From assembly GCA_018263365.1 (NCBI GenBank), contig JAANXI010000159.1:1702-8073 (forward strand): DNA of 6,372 nt, written 5' to 3'. Positions 1 to 6,372 of this stretch are shown here, one piece after another (within the stretch, counting starts at the first letter, position 1; every line of letters starts with the position of its first letter). Both the position numbers and the translations under genes were made by a program. Under the pieces are notes generated by a model that did no database searches, was not told where the DNA came from, and saw nothing but the letters and a program-made list of their open reading frames with translations. This DNA is from Fidelibacterota bacterium (GTDB taxonomy: Bacteria > Fidelibacterota > JAANXI01).

Positions 1-385
1 CGGCGGAAATGCCAGTAGGTTGAATAACTGCACCGGAATTTGTGTAAGAGGAGATATCAGTAATATCATCAAAATTCTTGTTGCCGAAATTGTCACTTGA
101 GTCGATCACGTTGCCAGATTTATTCATCACCAGCACCCGGGAGTTCCCTTTATCTGCGACAAAAATATACCCGTCCCGGTTGACGAAAATATCCTGTGGA
201 TCATTCAATGAATATTCATCAGCTGGCCAGTCGGGATTAACCCTGGTGTACATTGTATCGCCCGCCGCGACATTTTGGCCGGTATCCACCGGGCCGGTCG
301 GCAACGGTCGCTTTTCACCACACTGCGATAAAAAGAAGGCCAGTCCTAAAATTCCGCAAGTAATTATTAATCTAAAACGTCTCAT
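1..385 (-). CDS. NHL-repeat lipoprotein, N-terminal part (3' end outside window)
   Basis: The first 128 residues of a probable envelope lipoprotein are visible; the frame runs open through base 1, so the C-terminus is missing. The ATG at 383-385 is the only possible start, because an in-frame TGA (398-400) lies four codons upstream with no start codon between. Residues 1-21 form a signal peptide (basic MRRFR, then a hydrophobic core) followed by Cys22 in the context LSQCGEK. Gln at -1 is unusual for a lipobox, so lipidation is likely but not certain. Residues 24-50 are a Pro/Gly/Thr-rich linker. Residues about 58-95 match an NHL repeat: LNDPQDIFVNRDGYIFVADK followed by GNSRVLVMNKSG. A second blade seems to begin at IQPTGIS (121-127). 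Families with NHL repeats fold as beta-propellers used for binding, less often for catalysis. The gene starts 5 bases after the PorV-like gene and is probably its last or next operon partner. The ligand is unknown. Confidence 0.85.
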   Translation of the reverse strand, partial: MRRFRLIITCGILGLAFFLSQCGEKRPLPTGPVDTGQNVAAGDTMYTRVNPDWPADEYSLNDPQDIFVNRDGYIFVADKGNSRVLVMNKSGNVIDSSDNFGNKNFDDITDISSYTNSGAVIQPTGISA

Positions 386-390
386 ATCGC

Positions 391-1404
391 TTACAAGTCA
401 AACCCTATGGCAAATCGGTGAACGGCAGTCAAACGGCCAAAATCGGTATAAGCATAGTCGAATTTGAGTGTCTCCATCCCAAACATCGGTATATACAGCC
501 CGGCGCCAAATGATAATCCGCCTTCGTCTGCGTTCATCTTATATCCGCTGCGGAGCGCCAGATAATCCAGGAAAAGATATTCGCCGCCGACCACAAAATT
601 TTCCGCGTTATCAACCGGATGGTTCAGTTGCGCCGATGCGGTAAGCGTATGATAGTCAGAATCTATTAAATTCATAGCGCTGCCGATTCGAAATACGGTT
701 GGCGGCGAGAATTCCGCATATTTGAATTCGGCGGTGCCGCCATCAATCACTGGTTTTTCAAAGGTACCGTCGGGGGCCACTTGCGGCCCAAAGTTCGTCA
801 GTGCCACGCTAAACCGCAGCGATTTAAATCCAGTCCAGTAGAAAGTCCCCAAGTCGAGCATCTGGCCAGCCAAAATAAGCCCAGCCAGGTTTTCCTGCAC
901 ATGCTTAAGGGTTACACCAAAAGAGAACCGATCGGTCATGCGCATGGCAAAAGTAGCGCCCAGTACCATATCGCTGTAGTTGAAATATTCTCCCGTTCCA
1001 TGTGGCTTATATTCCGTTCGGATTTCCATGGGATCCATGTGGAGAAATCCGGCGCTGGCGCCCAGAAACATATTTCGCCCGAACGGCTGGATATATCCAA
1101 GATATTCGTAACTGATATCCGCAGGCCAAGATGTGTGCGTCATTAACAGCTCCGCACCGCCCGACTGAGCAATGCCTGCCGGATTCCAGTAGAGCGCTGA
1201 CGCGTCGTCCGCCATGCCAACGAATGCTCCGCTCATCCCCGCCGATCTGGCGCCTACACCTATCTTCAGAAAGGAAAACGAAGAAGTTCCAGCCCGCTGT
1301 CCTCCAAGCACCTGGAACAGATTATTCTGCGCCAGTCCTATCTCCGGTAAACCGAACGTAACGAGCATGACCACGGCGATACCGAGCTGTACAAACCGTT
1401 TCAT
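391..1404 (-). CDS. PorV/PorQ-family outer-membrane beta-barrel protein (UPF0164-like)
   Basis: A complete 337-residue protein. Residues 1-25 are a Sec signal peptide (MKRFVQLGIAVVML core, cleavage probably after Ala25 in GLAQ). Residues 44-77 carry the family signature: FSFLKIGVGARSAGMSGAFV, then ADDASALYWNPAG. The rest is alternating amphipathic strands typical of a 14-strand FadL-like barrel (for example LGASAGF, FSFGVTLKHV, LRFSVALTNFG, LALRSGYKM, LSFGAGLYIP), ending in the strand HRFAIGFDL. In Porphyromonas, PorV acts in T9SS as the outer-membrane shuttle for cargo bearing C-terminal signals, and PorQ belongs to the same broad family. FCB genomes often carry several paralogues of unknown role, and this copy sits next to a TonB-dependent receptor rather than with T9SS core genes, so I do not name it porV. 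It starts one base after the receptor stop codon (TGA-T-ATG), which suggests translational coupling. It could instead be a FadL-type hydrophobic-compound channel. Confidence 0.9.
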   Translation of the reverse strand: MKRFVQLGIAVVMLVTFGLPEIGLAQNNLFQVLGGQRAGTSSFSFLKIGVGARSAGMSGAFVGMADDASALYWNPAGIAQSGGAELLMTHTSWPADISYEYLGYIQPFGRNMFLGASAGFLHMDPMEIRTEYKPHGTGEYFNYSDMVLGATFAMRMTDRFSFGVTLKHVQENLAGLILAGQMLDLGTFYWTGFKSLRFSVALTNFGPQVAPDGTFEKPVIDGGTAEFKYAEFSPPTVFRIGSAMNLIDSDYHTLTASAQLNHPVDNAENFVVGGEYLFLDYLALRSGYKMNADEGGLSFGAGLYIPMFGMETLKFDYAYTDFGRLTAVHRFAIGFDL

Positions 1405-1405
1405 A

Positions 1406-4171
1406 TCAGAAGGATACCTTTATACCAAGTTTTGCTGTGCGGCCTTCCCGATACCGGGCGGGATCGTAGTTCGGATTTGGCGAATTTGCCAAGTAGTAGG
1501 GGATCGTTTCTCCCGGATCATACGGATCGCCTGTAAACGGGTTGATATTGCGTGGAATTTTATAGTCGAAGATATTTTCAATTTCCAGCACCAGTTTGGA
1601 TTTGAACACGCCGTCAAACAGCTGCTTCGATATCTTCACATCGAAGTTCCACCATGACGGCGTAATTGCTGAATACGGTTCATCGGAGCGTCGATCGCCA
1701 TCATAGTAAAGCACGCCGTTCTGTTCTATGAAACTAATATTGGTGTACGGTGTATAGCGTCTGCCGGAATTGTATTCGATTCGGAAACTGGTGCGCCAGT
1801 GATTAGGGATGGGCAGTCCCAGCAGATGAGGCCGGCGGTTTCTGTCCATGGTAAAGTGCAGATTAGCAAAAAAGGAAATCGGCCGATCCCAGGAGAGGAA
1901 ACTCTCACCCAGCGGCTTTTCGTCCAACCGCCCGGCTGTCACCAGCAGATTGTCATACGGCGTGGAACTCTTGCCGGTCACCTGGGAATACGAGAAGTTC
2001 GCATCACCGTTGAAAAACCGGCCAAATCGTTTCCGGAATACCACTTCAATACCGCGGGCCCGGGCATAATCCATATTCAGATACATCAGGAAACTCTGGT
2101 TTCCTTTGGCCGGGTCAAAAAGCGTAATGCTGGCTGAAGTCTCGTAGTCGAACATATCCTTGTAATATGACCGAAATTCCAGCACTGTGTTTTCATCAAA
2201 TTTGTGTTTTATGCCCAATTCATAGGAGACCGTTGTTTTGGGACTGAGGTTCGGATTTCCAAACAACGAATAGGAGTTTTCATCTCTGGTAAAAAGGTTC
2301 GCATATACATACTGATAGGTTGGTAGCTGCGAGAAATGCCCGTAATTAAAATAGAGCACATCATTATCTGAAACCGGATGCGAAATACCCAACCGCGGAC
2401 TCATGTGTGATTTGCCGCGCATGCCCATAAACTCGAAGGTCTCGTCCCGGTAGGTCTGCTTGGCAAAATCGTTGATTGTCGGCGAGAGTGATTCCATATC
2501 CGTGGTCATCAACTCATCGACTTTTTCCCCGGGGAACCAAAGATCATAGCGGAGCCCGATATTGACGATCATACCATCAAAGACGATTTTATCCTGGGCA
2601 TAGAAGGCGCCATCGGTGGGATACACCCGGTAAATGTCGAACGCGCGTCCGAACGGATTATCACCCCACCACGGCGTATTGATGTGCATCACCTGCATGG
2701 CCGTGTGCCGGACATCAAAACCGGTCTTAAAGGTATGGCGGCCACCGGTGTTGTACGTGAAATCAACTTCGGCGCTCAGGTTCTCGCTCCAGTAATCGAA
2801 CCAGTCCGGCGGCATCCCCTGATCCCAGAACTCATCCCCGAACTCCACATTGATATGACCATTAGCGTTTGGTTCATACCGAATCGGTTCCAGGTCCTGT
2901 CGCTCCTGATATTCGGTATAGTGTAAACCCCGTGCGGCAGAGTGGAAATCCGTAAAAAACCGGCCAAGGTTTAGGCTGTAGAACGCCTTCGAGCTAAGCG
3001 TGTGCGTCCAGGAAAGATTAGTAATGATATTTTCCCGGATCATGGTATTGTAATTTTCCAAAACCTTCTCGTAATAGTACGGATAATACGTATTCGTATA
3101 CGTCTTATTCATAAAGAAACCCTGATTGATATTCAGGGAACGATCATACGAGTAGGAGAGAGATCGCTGCGGATTTATTTTCCAGGTCAATTTGCCCAGC
3201 AGATGGTAATCGTTCTCCTCGCGCAGAGCAAAATCCTGTTGCCAGTCCCGCGCCGGATACAATTGGTTTACCTGGGGCAGATAGGTATCGGACAGTCGGC
3301 CGTAGCCATTTACGAAGAAAAACCATTTCCCCGGCAGTGAAAGCCCAATATTTCCAAGAATAAACTTATTGATTGGCTCCGGGCCGCCAATATTAAACTC
3401 CAGCCGTTCCGTATTGAAATCCTGAAAAATTCCGGGAGCCCACTTATCCGTGGTGTAGGTGAATCCTCCATTATATTTGGGACTGCCCTCTTTAAGCTTT
3501 ACGTCGATGACGCCGGACATGGCCTGCCCGTATTCCGCATTAAATCCCCCAGTGATCACTTCGATCTCTTCCACCGCTTCTGCTGTCACAAACACGTTCG
3601 ATGCGTTCCCGGACAGCGGGTCCTTAATCGACATTCCATCGATGACATACAGGCTTTCATCCACCCGGCCGCCACGGATATGTACCTCGTTATCCACGGT
3701 GGAAACGCCCACCTGCTGCTGGATGACATTGTCCACAGTATTCACGATCTGATTGTCAATATCATCGCTGTTCATGCGCATAGCCGATGAGGTCTCATCC
3801 ACATCAATCAGCGGCTTTTCGCCAATGACTTCCACTTCCTGTCCCAGCGCCAGCACGGTTTGTTCCAGGGCAAAATTCAATTCCAGATGTTGACCGGGCT
3901 GCACGTTTACACCCGTCTGCAATATCCGTTTATACCCGATCATGCTCACCTGAATTTCGTAACTTCCCGGAGAAATATTTAAGATTCGGTAGTTTCCATT
4001 TTCGTCCGTAGCCGCACCGTAATAGGTTCCCTTTACGATGATATTGACCCCGGGCATCGGATCACCGGTCTTCGCATCGGTGACCTGACCAGTAATCTGC
4101 CCTGTCTGCTGAGCAAATCCCGCTGAGGTAGCCAAAACCATAAAACTCAATATGATGATACCGCGCTTCAT
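1406..4171 (-). CDS. TonB-dependent receptor with N-terminal carboxypeptidase-regulatory-like domain
   Basis: A complete 921-residue outer-membrane active transporter; in this family uptake is powered through TonB-ExbB-ExbD. Residues 1-20 are a signal peptide (cleavage after SAGFA). Residues 25-105 form a carboxypeptidase-regulatory-like beta-sandwich (ITGQVTDAKTGDPMPGVNI, GAATDENGNYRILNISPG, MIGYK). The linker EVEVIGEKPLI (112-122) occupies the place where SusC-like proteins have their TonB box; this role is inferred. The plug covers about 120-230, with VHIRGGRVDESLYVIDGM (163-180) and GGFNAEYGQAMSGVIDVKLK (208-227). The barrel runs from about 235 to 921, with the familiar LFGNPNLSPKTTVSYELGIK (636-655) and a C-terminal strand ending in Phe (AKLGIKVSF), a good assembly signal. 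Several presumed outer loops are rich in Tyr and Trp. The length is ordinary for the family. The substrate cannot be read from the sequence; no SusD-type partner is present. It starts 7 bases after the upstream lipoprotein gene and has no clear Shine-Dalgarno sequence. Confidence 0.95.
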   Translation of the reverse strand: MKRGIIILSFMVLATSAGFAQQTGQITGQVTDAKTGDPMPGVNIIVKGTYYGAATDENGNYRILNISPGSYEIQVSMIGYKRILQTGVNVQPGQHLELNFALEQTVLALGQEVEVIGEKPLIDVDETSSAMRMNSDDIDNQIVNTVDNVIQQQVGVSTVDNEVHIRGGRVDESLYVIDGMSIKDPLSGNASNVFVTAEAVEEIEVITGGFNAEYGQAMSGVIDVKLKEGSPKYNGGFTYTTDKWAPGIFQDFNTERLEFNIGGPEPINKFILGNIGLSLPGKWFFFVNGYGRLSDTYLPQVNQLYPARDWQQDFALREENDYHLLGKLTWKINPQRSLSYSYDRSLNINQGFFMNKTYTNTYYPYYYEKVLENYNTMIRENIITNLSWTHTLSSKAFYSLNLGRFFTDFHSAARGLHYTEYQERQDLEPIRYEPNANGHINVEFGDEFWDQGMPPDWFDYWSENLSAEVDFTYNTGGRHTFKTGFDVRHTAMQVMHINTPWWGDNPFGRAFDIYRVYPTDGAFYAQDKIVFDGMIVNIGLRYDLWFPGEKVDELMTTDMESLSPTINDFAKQTYRDETFEFMGMRGKSHMSPRLGISHPVSDNDVLYFNYGHFSQLPTYQYVYANLFTRDENSYSLFGNPNLSPKTTVSYELGIKHKFDENTVLEFRSYYKDMFDYETSASITLFDPAKGNQSFLMYLNMDYARARGIEVVFRKRFGRFFNGDANFSYSQVTGKSSTPYDNLLVTAGRLDEKPLGESFLSWDRPISFFANLHFTMDRNRRPHLLGLPIPNHWRTSFRIEYNSGRRYTPYTNISFIEQNGVLYYDGDRRSDEPYSAITPSWWNFDVKISKQLFDGVFKSKLVLEIENIFDYKIPRNINPFTGDPYDPGETIPYYLANSPNPNYDPARYREGRTAKLGIKVSF

Positions 4172-4178
4172 AATAACA

Positions 4179-5747
4179 TTACTGTTCGAACTCCGTATTT
4201 AGATAGTAATCGAGCATTTCTGGGACATTTCCATTCCCGTTTAATTGATGAATGGGAACGGACATAAAAAGGAATTCCCCACCATCAGAACCGCCGATGC
4301 GATCGAGATAACCGACAGGAGGCTCATCATCCCAAGCGGGATTACCTTCTTGATTCAAATGATATTGCACTGAAGCGGAAGTTCGAGGTATAAGCGCCCG
4401 CATCCTTTTCCCAATAAGATTCGGATTGGACAGAGTCAGATTGGTATCGACCGTAGAAACAATATCTTCCCCTGAAAAGAACCGTCCCTGCGGATTAAAG
4501 GTGTACATCGAGTCCACATTAATGAACACGGCGCTGGTATCCAGCTCAATCGCGGTGAGAATCATATTACCGCCGTTGGCGATATATTTGTTAATGCCCA
4601 GCGCAGCATCGGGATAATGAGGCGCGCCGGAGAACTGGTACCAGATGATATGGTCAAAATAGTTTAGCGTTGCTTCAATATCTTCCTGGGCGTACGGTAA
4701 ACTGTTTTCCGGATGCCATAGATTGGAGCCGATCCGCCAGATGGAGTATCCGGTATCGCCGACCACTTCGTTTAACCATCCTCTGTAACGGAGCTCAACG
4801 TCATTTTCACCCTGGTCACCAACACCGCCCAATGGGTAGTCATTTACCAGGCAGACTCTGCCTTGAGGATCTTTAACTTTCCAGGTGCCCGGCTCAGAAT
4901 CCGACTCCGGATCCGGGAACTGAATCGTATCACTATAGGCACCGGCAATATCGCGGACTCTAACGAAAAAAGTATACTCGCCCGGATCAATATCGCGCAT
5001 CGTTACCCGGTCCTCATCACCGTTCAGGGTGTTCCATGTCAATGTGTCCGGCAGAGATGTATCTGCAATGGTGCCCTCCGCCAAATAGTAATCTACCGAA
5101 ACAATAGTTTCATTGCCGTCCGGATCAATCGCTGACCAGAAAAAGGACCGCGTCGGGAATGTGGTCGTGGTGTCCTCCGGATTGCCAGAGGGATTGCTGT
5201 TCAACACAAATTCCACAACAGGCGGTGAGTTAAATACCGGAAAGGTTAACCGGGCGGGCGATGCATCCATAGCACCAGCATTATCAATGGCGCGGACCTG
5301 AAATTCAAACTGATCAAATGCGGTCCTGATAGGCAGATAAAAAGTGTCATGTTCCGTTGAATCTGTCGTCCACGTATCTTCAAAATTCCATTTGTATTGG
5401 TAAGCCACGACTTCCCCGTCCGGGTCATCGCCCCACCAGTAGATAATTTTTTTGCTTTCAGTGGTATCAGGGATAAATGTATTTCTTCCCCCTAATCGAG
5501 AGGTATCAACAAATGTTGTATCGAATAATGTGTCCACTCCAGTAAAAATTGTATCAATGCTGATAATTGTAGTATCTAATAATATGGGAACATCCGGAGG
5601 TAAAAAAATATGGGTTTCCGGCGGCTGGTTACCAACCGAGTTATTATCCAGCGGTTGCTCCAGCGGGTTTTTTAGTTCGCATCCTGAAAACATCAGGAGA
5701 GCAAACCCGAGTACAAACATCAGTTTATATGTGATCTGTTTTGCCAT
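4179..5747 (-). CDS. Lipoprotein with two Ig/Fn3-like domains and an unassigned C-terminal alpha/beta domain
   Basis: A complete 522-residue protein I do not recognise as a named family. The ATG at 5745-5747 is the first possible start, since an in-frame TGA (5757-5759) precedes it by four codons. Residues 1-22 are a lipoprotein signal peptide with lipobox FSGC (Cys23), so the mature protein is membrane anchored. Residues 57-97 are a linker rich in Asp-Thr pairs. Residues about 98-172 and 174-280 look like two Ig/Fn3-type sandwiches, each with a DPDG turn (108-111 and 208-211) and a closing VRAIDNAGA or VRVRDIAGA strand. From about 296 the pattern changes to alternating strands and helices: GRVCLVNDYPLGG, then FDHIIWYQFSG, INKYIANGGNMILTAIEL, FLFMSVPIHQLNG and a final MLDYYL helix. 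That order resembles class I glutamine-amidotransferase-like or ThuA-like folds that often lack catalysis; this is inference, and I see no convincing catalytic triad. It is the first gene of the operon and precedes the receptor by 7 bases, so an accessory surface or periplasmic role with that receptor is plausible. Confidence 0.88.
   Translation of the reverse strand: MAKQITYKLMFVLGFALLMFSGCELKNPLEQPLDNNSVGNQPPETHIFLPPDVPILLDTTIISIDTIFTGVDTLFDTTFVDTSRLGGRNTFIPDTTESKKIIYWWGDDPDGEVVAYQYKWNFEDTWTTDSTEHDTFYLPIRTAFDQFEFQVRAIDNAGAMDASPARLTFPVFNSPPVVEFVLNSNPSGNPEDTTTTFPTRSFFWSAIDPDGNETIVSVDYYLAEGTIADTSLPDTLTWNTLNGDEDRVTMRDIDPGEYTFFVRVRDIAGAYSDTIQFPDPESDSEPGTWKVKDPQGRVCLVNDYPLGGVGDQGENDVELRYRGWLNEVVGDTGYSIWRIGSNLWHPENSLPYAQEDIEATLNYFDHIIWYQFSGAPHYPDAALGINKYIANGGNMILTAIELDTSAVFINVDSMYTFNPQGRFFSGEDIVSTVDTNLTLSNPNLIGKRMRALIPRTSASVQYHLNQEGNPAWDDEPPVGYLDRIGGSDGGEFLFMSVPIHQLNGNGNVPEMLDYYLNTEFEQ
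5457..5579 (-). repeat. Degenerate Asp-Thr-rich repeat inside the lipoprotein gene
   Basis: This stretch encodes residues 57-97 of the 522-residue lipoprotein, where Asp-Thr recurs every five to eight residues (LLDTTIISIDTIFTGVDTLF, then DTTFVDTS and later PDTT). At the DNA level the minus strand carries GATAC five times (plus-strand gtatc at 5464, 5503, 5518, 5551 and 5572), and the stretch is more AT-rich than its flanks. The units are not identical, so this is a diverged low-complexity linker rather than a clean tandem array. It probably spaces the folded domains away from the lipid anchor. Confidence 0.5.
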
Positions 5748-5759
5748 ATCTCGTTTTCA

Positions 5760-5805
5760 GGAAAAGAACTGCGACCCTGCCTACACAGGCAGAGCCGCAG
5801 CTTTT
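5760..5805 (-). terminator. Rho-independent terminator of the T9SS cargo gene
   Basis: On the minus strand a 14-base-pair stem (5787-5800 pairing with 5769-5782, including two G-T wobbles) closes on a four-base loop GTGT and is followed by TTCTTTTCC. The stem begins 14 bases after the TAA at 5815-5817, the usual place for an intrinsic terminator. The flanking AAAAG on the other side gives the plus strand a short T-run as well, but no plus-strand gene ends here. The stem is strong; the T-tract is interrupted by one C. Confidence 0.8.
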
Positions 5806-5814
5806 CCAGTAAGA

Positions 5815-6372
5815 TTACCGAATCAACGTCATCTTTTTGGCTTTGATGAAATCACCAGCCTGAATCCGGTAAATGTAGATACCTGATCCAACGGTGTTTC
5901 CAGCCTTGTCCGTTCCATCCCAGTTAATTACATGGGAGCCGGGCTGCATTGACTGATTCTGCATCAATGTGTTCACCAGCTGACCTCTCACATTATAAAT
6001 CGCGATCGTGACCGGCTGCTGATCTGCCAGCGAGAACTTGATGTTCGTTGTCGGGTTAAACGGGTTCGGGTAATTCTGCGACAGACCGTATTCATACGGC
6101 TGTGCCACACGATCTTCGTTTACACCAGTGATGGTGCCGTGATCGCTGTCATCCCGCAGTGAAATCTTGTAGGTACCGAAACTGAACGTCCAGATACCAC
6201 GGACGTCACCAAACTGCGAACCAACTTCCAGACTGTCAAACCAGTCTGTATTGGTCATGGCATCGTCGTCGATGAGGATGTCACCGCCTGAAGCATCGGT
6301 AATAGACCAGTCATACTGGTTGACCGTGGAGACCTCCACGTCATTCACCCGGACGTACATACCTTCGTACAT
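5815..6372 (-). CDS. Secreted protein with OB-fold-like region and T9SS type A C-terminal domain, C-terminal part
   Basis: The last 185 residues of a protein whose beginning lies beyond base 6372. An ATG sits exactly at the window edge, but the reading frame is open there and the sequence appears to begin inside a domain, so it is very probably an internal Met. Residues 2-75 (YEGMYVRVNDVEVS, then FGDVRGIWTFSFGTYKISLR) resemble the OB-fold-like nucleic-acid-binding or DUF5689-type segments often found in secreted FCB nucleases and multidomain surface proteins; this match is from memory of the motif. Residues 98-185 are a clear T9SS type A sorting domain of the FlgD-Ig type: SQNYPNPFNPTTNIKFSL, then VTIAIYNVRGQLVNTL, GSGIYIYRIQAG and a basic C-terminal tail KAKKMTLIR. 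In T9SS this domain directs export across the outer membrane and is usually removed or used for anchoring. The enzymatic or binding activity is in the missing part. A hairpin terminator follows the TAA. Confidence 0.88.
   Translation of the reverse strand: MYEGMYVRVNDVEVSTVNQYDWSITDASGGDILIDDDAMTNTDWFDSLEVGSQFGDVRGIWTFSFGTYKISLRDDSDHGTITGVNEDRVAQPYEYGLSQNYPNPFNPTTNIKFSLADQQPVTIAIYNVRGQLVNTLMQNQSMQPGSHVINWDGTDKAGNTVGSGIYIYRIQAGDFIKAKKMTLIR

Larger units (their letters stand above)
1..5747 (-). other. Probable four-gene envelope operon
   Basis: Four same-strand genes (lipoprotein, TonB-dependent receptor, PorV/PorQ-like barrel, NHL lipoprotein) are separated by 7, 1 and 5 bases, with no hairpin or promoter-sized gap between them, so they are very probably transcribed together. 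All four carry Sec-type signal peptides, two of them lipoprotein-type. None of the four starts has a strong Shine-Dalgarno sequence (CGAG and AAAGG are the best partial matches, before the first and third genes). This fits the FCB group, in which such motifs are weak, and suggests coupling to the preceding stop codon. The operon continues or ends beyond base 1. Confidence 0.75.

Noticed and set aside
78..467. Plus-strand open frame of 129 codons across the NHL and PorV-like gene ends
   Set aside because: It runs antisense to two genes with clear signal peptides and domain motifs, has no recognisable domain and spans their junction. It is a shadow frame.
4169..4180. TAATG stop-start overlap between lipoprotein and receptor genes
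   Set aside because: The ATG at 4178-4180 is out of frame with the receptor and stops after three codons; the receptor starts at 4171 with a good signal peptide.
1406..5747. A classical Sus-like SusC/SusD polysaccharide locus
   Set aside because: The receptor has the right domain order, but neither lipoprotein shows SusD features (TPR-like helices), and no glycoside hydrolase or regulator is visible.
5760..5805. Hairpin as part of a mobile repeat or CRISPR unit
   Set aside because: Only one copy is present in the window, and its position after a stop codon with a T-rich tail fits an intrinsic terminator; a genome-wide search would be needed to see a dispersed repeat.
5452..5886. Plus-strand open frame of 144 codons crossing the terminator
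   Set aside because: It overlaps antisense to a lipoprotein signal peptide, the hairpin terminator and the T9SS domain; no domain or start signal supports it.
6370..6372. ATG at the window edge as the true start of the T9SS cargo gene
   Set aside because: There is no signal peptide after it, and the sequence begins inside an OB-fold-like segment, so the gene is almost certainly longer.

Overview
The window looks like chromosome from a Gram-negative member of the FCB group (Fibrobacterota-Chlorobiota-Bacteroidota and relatives). It is probably one of the lineages outside classical Bacteroidia, such as Calditrichota, KSB1, Marinimicrobia, Ignavibacteria or Balneolota. Three things suggest this: a type IX secretion (T9SS) type A C-terminal domain with the motif NYPNPFNP, a PorV/PorQ-family barrel with its typical N-terminal signature, and a TonB-dependent receptor with an N-terminal carboxypeptidase-regulatory-like domain. 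Start codons also mostly lack good Shine-Dalgarno sequences. The phylum cannot be fixed from this sequence alone.

Every gene I can support lies on the minus strand, so the reading order runs from high to low coordinates. First comes the 3' end of a secreted T9SS cargo gene (5815-6372, cut by the window edge), closed by a strong hairpin terminator (5760-5805). A tightly packed set of four genes follows, with gaps of only 7, 1 and 5 bases. These encode a 522-residue lipoprotein with two Ig/Fn3-like domains and an unassigned C-terminal alpha/beta domain (4179-5747), a 921-residue TonB-dependent receptor (1406-4171), a 337-residue PorV/PorQ-family outer-membrane barrel (391-1404), and the first 128 residues of an NHL-repeat lipoprotein (1-385, cut by the window edge).

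The four genes very probably form one operon, all of whose products go to the cell envelope: two outer-membrane barrels, each next to a lipoprotein. The layout recalls SusC/SusD logic (a TonB-dependent barrel plus a surface lipoprotein), but neither lipoprotein looks like SusD and a PorV-type barrel is added. My inference is an outer-membrane uptake or surface-assembly module of unknown substrate. No enzyme, regulator, RNA gene, mobile element or CRISPR array is visible. The window is gene-dense, with only 67 bases between the cargo gene and the operon and nothing above 300 bases without a gene.
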